Shown here in pieces: positions 34,163 to 39,696 of a stretch of 39,696 nucleotides of DNA. Origin of the DNA: Planctomycetota bacterium. Its GTDB lineage: Bacteria; Planctomycetota; JACQVV01. The stretch covers positions 1-39,696 of the forward strand of contig JACQVV010000071.1 of NCBI GenBank assembly GCA_016209595.1. The letters run 5' to 3'. Under the pieces are notes generated by a model. The model had not been told where the DNA came from. It did no database searches and worked only from the letters and a program-made list of their open reading frames with translations. Numbering within the stretch: position 1 is the first letter of the stretch; every line of letters begins with the position of its first letter. The position numbers and the translations under genes are program-made.

Positions 34163-36781
34163 ATGTCGACGCACGAACGACTGGAAGCGGCCCTGCTCGG
34201 TCCAGGCGAGCGGGAGGCCCTTCGAGCGGCGGGGCTGGAGCCGGGAACACAGGCATGGGCCAAGGCGCTCACAGAGATCTCGGAGCTGGGCGAGCAGGCT
34301 CGGACGGTCTTGACCCATCTCCTCGGAGAGAAACCGTCCCCCTCTGCTTCCTCCCAGCGACCCGGGAGGATCGGCGGGTACGAGATCGTGGAAACCTTGG
34401 GCGTGGGGGCGATGGGGCACGTCTACGGAGCCCGCGATCCCTCGACGGGCAGAATCGTCGCCATCAAGGTCGTCCTCGATCCGAGGCCGGAGTTCCTCCA
34501 GCGTTTTGAGCGAGAGGGGCGCCTTCTCGCGCGGCTGTCCGATCGTCACGTGGTGGCTGTCTACGACTCGGGCATCGCGGAGGGCGGGCCCTTCCTTGTC
34601 ATGGAGAGGGTCGTCGGATTCGGCCTGGACGTCATGCTGAAGCGTGAGCGGATCTCCCCCGATCGCGCCGCTCGACTCGTCGCGCAAGCGGCCGCCGGCG
34701 TGGGCGCAGCCCACCGGCAGGGAATTCTCCATCGGGACATCAAGCCCGCCAATCTCTTGGTCGACGCCGAAGACAGGGTCAAGGTGTCCGATTTCGGCCT
34801 CGCCAGCGAGGCGAACCTCCACCAGATGACCCGGACGGACACGGTCCTGGGTACCCCGCACTACATGAGCCCCGAGCAGGCGCGGGGGGACTGGGATAGC
34901 GTCGGGCCCGCAAGTGACGTCTACTCGCTGGGCGCGGTCCTCTACGAATGTCTGACCCTCACGCGCCCTGTCGAGGGCGCGAGCCCGTTCCAGATCCTGG
35001 GGCGGATCGGAACGATGGAGATCGAGCCGGTACGCAAGCGGGCCGGTCTTCTCGTCTCCCGGGATCTGGAATCGATCACCATGAAGTCCCTCGAGTCGGC
35101 GCCGGCCGCCCGATACGCCGACGCCGGCGAGATGGCCGCGGACCTGGAACGATTATTGGCGGGCGAACCGACTCGCGCCCGGCCCGTTTCGGGAGCGAGC
35201 CGCCTCGGGCGCAAGATGTGGAGGAGGCGGCGGCCGATCGCCATCGGCCTCGCTGTGATCCTCGTCGGAGTGGCCTTCGCGACCGTGGAGCAGTTCCTCT
35301 CCTGGCGAGACAGCCAGATCGCGCGGGAGGCGCTGGAGAAGGGAGACCGCCTGCTGGTTGCCGGAGAAATCGAAGAGGCGAGAGCACTCTACGAGGAAGC
35401 GGAAGAACTGTCGAAGGACTCCGGATCCGAAGCCTCCGAGCGACTCCGGTTTCTGGCGGCAATCGAGGATGTCGATCTCTGGCTCAAGAAGGAGGGGAAA
35501 GCGGCGATCGCCGAATGTCGCGCACGCGTGGCCGCTCTCGATCCTGCCTTCCCTGCCGGGCGCGAGGCGCTGGCGCGACTCGAGCGGGAGCTGCGCCAAG
35601 GGAGCATAAGGGTGGCTACGAATCTGGAGGGCGAGGTCTATCTCGAAGATGCGGTCGGCGAGCGCCGCCCCCTCGCGCGTGGCGAATATCGACTCGATGA
35701 GGGGCGCCACTTCCTGACCCTCGTACGCCCAGGATCGGCCGGTTGGCCCCTCGTCGTCGACCTCCCGGCCGGGGAGGCGATCGAACTCTTGTTCGAGGAG
35801 ATCGATTCCCCGGCCCGGCTCCATCCCGGCGCGATCCTGGAGCTGCCGCGCGGACGATTCGAGGGGCCGATCGTCCTCGAGAATCTTGCCCATGTGCTCG
35901 TCGAGGGAGAAGGCCCAGGGGAGACCTTGTTGCCAGCGTCGTCCGAGGCGCCGGTCACGATTCGAGGGTGCGTCGACGTCACCGTCCGCAGCCTCTCGAT
36001 CGAGGGGCCTCTGACGACCGGAGTGCAGGTCCGATCCTCCAGGAGAGTCACCCTCGAAGCCCTGTCGATCGGAGGGGGGACGCATGCGGGCGTCGATGTC
36101 ACGGGCTGCGAGGAGGTGATCCTGGTCCGTCTCGAGATTCGGGGAACGGGGACAGGGACAGGAATTCTCGTGCAGGGGCCAGGGACCGCCAGGATTCTGG
36201 TCGAGGAAGCTCGACTGGAGAGTTTCTTTTGGGGAATCTCATTCCAGGACTGCACGGACGCCTGGGTCCTCGGAGGTCGGATCGGGGGCCAAGCTGGCGA
36301 TGAGAAGTCCTCAGCGATCCGGCTCCGGCGGTGCGAGGGACTCCGGGTTGAAGGGGCCCATATCTCCGGCTTCTCTCGGGGCCTCTCCGTGGGACCGGCA
36401 GAACACCTCGCGGTCGAGGGGTGCTGGTTCACGGCCCTCAAGAGTTGTGGCGCCGACTTGTCCGCGAGTGCCCACGTGCGCTTCGAGGGCAACTCCTTCG
36501 ATGGCGTCGGAGCTACCGTGCTCGGTGGCGACCAGGCCCTGTTCCTGACCTTCCGCTCGAATCGGGTGACTGGCACGAAGCAAGTGATCCGACTCGATGC
36601 GGCGACCTGGTCCGAGGGGGCGTTGGGGATGAACGCCGTCGACGGCGCGGACTTCCAGTCCATGGTTCGGGAACAAGTACCCATCCCGCTAGAACTCTTG
36701 ACCGAGAACTCCGGGGAGAAGGTCGGGGCGGAGAATGCCTCTCGCTTGTTACTCCGTCCGCCCTGGGCTAGGATGCGATAG
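34163..36781 (+). CDS. Ser/Thr protein kinase with TM segment and C-terminal parallel beta-helix-like domain (copy 2)
   Basis: TLGVGAMGHVYGA, VAIKVV, HRDIKPANLL, DFGLA, GTPHYMSPEQ; TM PIAIGLAVILVGVAFATVEQFL; beta-helix-like repeats (VTIRGCVDVTVRSLSIEGPLTTGVQVRSSRRVTLEALSIGGGTHAGVDVTGCEEVILVRLEI). Possible TTG start at 34157. Confidence 0.88.
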   Translation: MSTHERLEAALLGPGEREALRAAGLEPGTQAWAKALTEISELGEQARTVLTHLLGEKPSPSASSQRPGRIGGYEIVETLGVGAMGHVYGARDPSTGRIVAIKVVLDPRPEFLQRFEREGRLLARLSDRHVVAVYDSGIAEGGPFLVMERVVGFGLDVMLKRERISPDRAARLVAQAAAGVGAAHRQGILHRDIKPANLLVDAEDRVKVSDFGLASEANLHQMTRTDTVLGTPHYMSPEQARGDWDSVGPASDVYSLGAVLYECLTLTRPVEGASPFQILGRIGTMEIEPVRKRAGLLVSRDLESITMKSLESAPAARYADAGEMAADLERLLAGEPTRARPVSGASRLGRKMWRRRRPIAIGLAVILVGVAFATVEQFLSWRDSQIAREALEKGDRLLVAGEIEEARALYEEAEELSKDSGSEASERLRFLAAIEDVDLWLKKEGKAAIAECRARVAALDPAFPAGREALARLERELRQGSIRVATNLEGEVYLEDAVGERRPLARGEYRLDEGRHFLTLVRPGSAGWPLVVDLPAGEAIELLFEEIDSPARLHPGAILELPRGRFEGPIVLENLAHVLVEGEGPGETLLPASSEAPVTIRGCVDVTVRSLSIEGPLTTGVQVRSSRRVTLEALSIGGGTHAGVDVTGCEEVILVRLEIRGTGTGTGILVQGPGTARILVEEARLESFFWGISFQDCTDAWVLGGRIGGQAGDEKSSAIRLRRCEGLRVEGAHISGFSRGLSVGPAEHLAVEGCWFTALKSCGADLSASAHVRFEGNSFDGVGATVLGGDQALFLTFRSNRVTGTKQVIRLDAATWSEGALGMNAVDGADFQSMVREQVPIPLELLTENSGEKVGAENASRLLLRPPWARMR

Positions 36782-36800
36782 CTATCAAGGGAGGGCGGTC

Positions 36801-37640
36801 ATGACGAAACTCGCGCTGCGGGCCTGCCTCTGTCTCGTAGGAGCAGCCGGTTGCCTCGCTGCCCAGGAATCCGAACAACACGCCTCGCCGCACCCCATCG
36901 TCCTCAAGCGAGACCTCCAGACCCAGCGGCCCTTGCGCGTGGGAATCCAATTCGGGGTCGGGTTCGGACCGGATGGCGGAGACGACTTGTTCGAGCTCCG
37001 CCTGCGGGTAAACTCGATCGACACGATCCTCGCGGTCTCGGAAGACGAAGTCGTCGAGCTGCGCCGGCAATACCTCGAGTTCCAGCGCGACCAACTAGTG
37101 GGCGGGAAACTATTCAACTCGACGGCGGAGTACCTGAATGGCACCGACGTCGTATTCCGAAAGACAGCGGAGGGCGTCGAGGTGGAGGTCCGGGGGGGGA
37201 CGCTGGACGACTACCAACGGCTACTGGCCCGGACGCACTTCGAGTACTTTGTGCTGCCTTATCCCGGCCGGGCGGTGTCCCTGGGCGAGAGCTGGACGGC
37301 CGAGGTGGACAACTTCCTCGGTCCGGAGATCGTGCATCTGGCGTGGACCGAGAATCTGGTTCTGACCCTGGCCTCGATCGAGGAGAGAGAAGGGCGCCAG
37401 ATCGCACGCATCCAGGGTGTCTGCGACCTGGGTCTCCGGGCAAGCAGGCTGACGGGCCTGCCAAGACCGATGAGTGGCCCTGCCGACGCCGAATGGCTCC
37501 ACGATATGACGGAGGGCAGACCGGTCTCCTTCGATCTGAAGGGTCGGCTGAAGGACACGGACTCGACCGAAGACCCCGGAGGGGCCGGGGCGAACGTCAC
37601 GATCCGGATGGAATGGACCCCAACCGAGAAGGAAGAGTGA
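36801..37640 (+). CDS. Secreted protein of unknown function
   Basis: MTKLALRACLCLVGAAGCLAAQESEQ signal sequence; 19 bp downstream of the kinase gene. Confidence 0.7.
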   Translation: MTKLALRACLCLVGAAGCLAAQESEQHASPHPIVLKRDLQTQRPLRVGIQFGVGFGPDGGDDLFELRLRVNSIDTILAVSEDEVVELRRQYLEFQRDQLVGGKLFNSTAEYLNGTDVVFRKTAEGVEVEVRGGTLDDYQRLLARTHFEYFVLPYPGRAVSLGESWTAEVDNFLGPEIVHLAWTENLVLTLASIEEREGRQIARIQGVCDLGLRASRLTGLPRPMSGPADAEWLHDMTEGRPVSFDLKGRLKDTDSTEDPGGAGANVTIRMEWTPTEKEE

Positions 37641-37645
37641 CGACC

Positions 37646-37663
37646 TAGTAGGCTGACCTACTA
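37646..37663. terminator. Small hairpin after the kinase/secreted protein cluster
   Basis: TAGTAGG-CTGA-CCTACTA perfect 7-bp inverted repeat, 5 nt after the stop codon; no T-tract. Confidence 0.3.
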
Positions 37664-37792
37664 AGCCCAGGTAGCGATCCGTCTCGCTCGCTTGTCTCCT
37701 GTGCGGCCACCGCTCCCCGGTGGCGGAGTATGCGCCGCCGAATGGCCCCGTTCAAGCGAATGACTCCCGTAGCCAGGGCGACGGACAAAGTC

Positions 37793-37866
37793 GTAGGGCG
37801 GGGGCTTGTCCCCCGCCGAAGCGCGGGGCATGGCCGAAGACGGCGGGGGACAAGCCCCCACCCTAC
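37793..37866. repeat. REPIN-like element B (inverted pair of hairpin units)
   Basis: GTAGGGCGGGGGCTTGTCCCCCGCC ... GGCGGGGGACAAGCCCCCACCCTAC; same architecture as element A. Confidence 0.8.
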
Positions 37867-37986
37867 AGGTTATCGGGCGACTTTGCCGGGACCCTGCTCC
37901 CGTAGCTCGGATACCTGAGACCCGGCTTGGGACGGCCGCCCGGCCATAATGGCGCGGGCATCTCAGGTGCCTCAAGGAGGAGAGGG

Positions 37987-38091
37987 GTGGCGATCTCGCT
38001 CACGTGCGCGTGCGGAAAGAAGCTCTCGGCCCCGGACACGTCGGCCAGCCCCGCGGCCGAGCGTCTAGTCTTGCCCGGGCGGGACCCCTGA
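37987..38091 (+). pseudogene. Truncated zinc-ribbon reading frame
   Basis: AAGGAGG Shine-Dalgarno before GTG: VAISLTCACGKKLSAPDTSAS..., the first half of a zinc ribbon (CxC...), then low-similarity tail and stop. Confidence 0.3.
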
Positions 38092-38121
38092 CCCGTCCGG
38101 CCATGAACATCGCCGGTATCC

Positions 38122-38340
38122 ATGACGCCCGACAAGATCCGCTTCTCCTGCAAGGCGTGCGGCCAGAACGTCGGCGTTTCCCCCACGCGCGCCGGCATGG
38201 TCGGCAAGTGCCCGAAGTGCGGGAAGCCGCTCGTGGTGCCGGCCGCGAGCCTCCGGCCTCCGACTGGCCGAGAGGCCCCCTCGCAGCCGCCTCCCCCAGC
38301 GCGGACCCTTTGGCCGGCCCTTGACACCTTGACAGATTAG
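38122..38340 (+). CDS. Small zinc-ribbon protein or fragment
   Basis: MTPDKIRFSCKACGQNVGVSPTRAGMVGKCPKCGKPLVVP: two CxxC knuckles, then Pro-rich tail and stop. Confidence 0.5.
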   Translation: MTPDKIRFSCKACGQNVGVSPTRAGMVGKCPKCGKPLVVPAASLRPPTGREAPSQPPPPARTLWPALDTLTD

Positions 38341-38681
38341 GCCCTCGCGGGAGTGACGAGCGCCGCGTCCCCGCCTCCCGCCGCGAGCGCCGCCTCGCAA
38401 CGCTGGAGCTCGATGTACGCGGACGAGGCGTCCAACCGGAGGCGCGAGGTCTCGCGCCGCGCCCAGGCCACGACTTCTACGTCCTTCGTCCCGGCGACGA
38501 GGAGGGAGGGGCCCTCCCCGGCCGAGAGAAGAAGGCTCGGCGCCGCGTCGAGAGCCGAGGGAGCTCGGCCCGTCCAGATGAGATGCCCCGTCCGGCTCGC
38601 GAGCCCGTGGATCTCGAGGCTGCTGAAAAACCCCTCCGCCGCGACGCAGGATCCAGACGACTCGGGCGACTTGCTTGACAC
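38337..38681 (-). CDS. Putative small secreted protein of unknown function
   Basis: GTG 38681 in the ORF track. The frame stays open upstream as LAAALLLSTSGQRPRPA (possible CTG start near 38732), which looks like a signal peptide. Confidence 0.3.
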   Translation of the reverse strand: MSSKSPESSGSCVAAEGFFSSLEIHGLASRTGHLIWTGRAPSALDAAPSLLLSAGEGPSLLVAGTKDVEVVAWARRETSRLRLDASSAYIELQRCEAALAAGGGDAALVTPARA

Positions 38682-38927
38682 CGCCGGTCGCGGTCGCTGA
38701 CCGCTCGTAGAGAGCAGGAGCGCGGCCGCCAGTCACCCCCCGGCGCGAGAGGCGCGGCCATGAGAGCCAGACCGTGGACGGCTTTCGAGGCTTCCGGGGC
38801 GTGGAAGACCTTCTGCGGCGAGGGGCGTTGGTTGGCCGCGCGGCATCAAGGGGGAGAAGGGACATGGCGCGGCGTCCGTCAGGCCGGGGGATGGCTGCGA
38901 GGGACGGATTGTGCTTGGCGGGTCGGC

Positions 38928-38939
38928 GGGGGGGGGGGG
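38928..38939 (+). repeat. Poly-G tract (12 G)
   Basis: Direct read: GTCGGC-GGGGGGGGGGGG-CGTAAC with a slightly offset boundary. Confidence 0.85.
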
Positions 38940-39191
38940 CGTAACTTTTGTTGAAATAATCCGATTTTCTTGATCGTGCAATGTGGGCAGGGATGGGGCA
39001 AGGGAGAAGGGCGGCGTGCGGAATGGCCCATGGAGAGATTCACGGCCCCGCTATCCCTCGCAAACGACCCTCCCGGCGGTTTCGGTCCAGATTCGCCGGA
39101 GAGGCCGTCCCTGCCCTTTCCTGAGGGCCTTCTCTCGTCCTCCTGTTAGTGTAGAGAGGGAGTGTTTTCCGCAGAACAAGGGAGGTCGGGG

Positions 39192-39540
39192 ATGGACCAG
39201 GACCAGTGGCGGGCCCAGGTAGGCAGGCTCTCGGATCGACAGCTCATCGAGCGGGCCAGACACCTCGCTCGCGCCGAGTGGGAGGTCCAGCACGAGCTCC
39301 TCTTCCACTTGATCGAGATTGAGAAGCGACGGATCCATCTTGGCCCGGGCTACTCCTCGATCTTCGACTATCTCGTCCGAGGACTGGGGTACTCCGAGTC
39401 CTCGGCGCACCGGCGCCTGGCGACGTCCCGGGCGATCCGCGGGTCTACGAGGGCCTGCTGACGAGGCGGCTCAACATGAGCACGATCGCGCTCCTCGGGC
39501 CGGTGCTCACACCGGGGAACGAGGAACAGCTCGTGGGCGC
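39192..39540 (+). pseudogene. N-terminal part of a DUF222/HNH-endonuclease-like gene, frameshifted and truncated
   Basis: LSDRQLIERARHLARAEWEVQHELLFHLIEIEKRRIHLGPGYSSIFDYLVRGLGYSESSAHRRLATSRAIR; after a frame change near 39434 it continues DPRVYEGLLTRRLNMSTIALLGPVLTPGNEEQLVGA. Confidence 0.6.
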
Positions 39541-39541
39541 G

Positions 39542-39696
39542 GGGGACCTCTACTGCTTCTCGGTGGGCGACTGCAGCGGATGTCCGTTCCGAGAGACGTG
39601 CCTGACGCCGGGAGAGCGCGCCGGCCGCGCCGGAGCCCGCCGGCGGATCTACCTCTCGGACGTGCGCAAGAGGAAGCGGGCGGCCGGCCAGGCGGG
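39542..39696 (+). mobile_element. Transposase C-terminal-like fragment (IS1182-type Cys motif), runs off the window
   Basis: DLYCFSVGDCSGCPFRETCLTPGERAGRAGARRRIYLSDVRKRKRAAGQA: C-x2-CP-(L/F)R-x2-C followed by a basic R.IY element as in DDE transposases. Confidence 0.5.

Noticed and set aside
38760-38954. 64-aa + ORF running through the poly-G tract
   Set aside because: Trp/Gly/Arg-rich, no homology-like pattern, frame depends on homopolymer length.

Overview
High-GC bacterial window. Lineage is inferred only: many Ser/Thr kinases, Flp pilins, HEAT proteins and a MoxR ATPase suggest a Planctomycetota-like organism. The gene set is mostly secreted or envelope proteins and signalling proteins. 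It includes a MoxR C-terminus, a MshEN-like zinc-ribbon protein, HEAT-repeat proteins, a retropepsin-like protein, a normal-length Flp pilin, two tandem M14 carboxypeptidase paralogs, four Ser/Thr kinases (TPR, WD40 and two tandem beta-helix types), a HEAT+vWA protein, thrS, three tandem ultra-short Flp pilins, a CocE/NonD hydrolase, a TPR-redoxin/hexaheme-cytochrome operon, a pilus-type operon (lipoprotein, HEAT, GspK+LamG-like) and a radical SAM/SPASM-like gene with an in-frame TGA. The 3' end (about 37.6-39.7 kb) looks like a decaying accessory region. Most notable: (1) an array of three 27-29 aa Flp pilins on a 104-bp repeat, differing mainly by synonymous changes, with a candidate sigma-54-like promoter and a terminator; (2) an M14 tandem pair in which the upstream copy has lost the zinc, Arg and catalytic Glu positions; (3) two tandem kinases with predicted beta-helix sensor regions; (4) the interrupted radical SAM gene; (5) two REPIN-like elements. 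All family calls come from reading motifs by eye; no database search was run.
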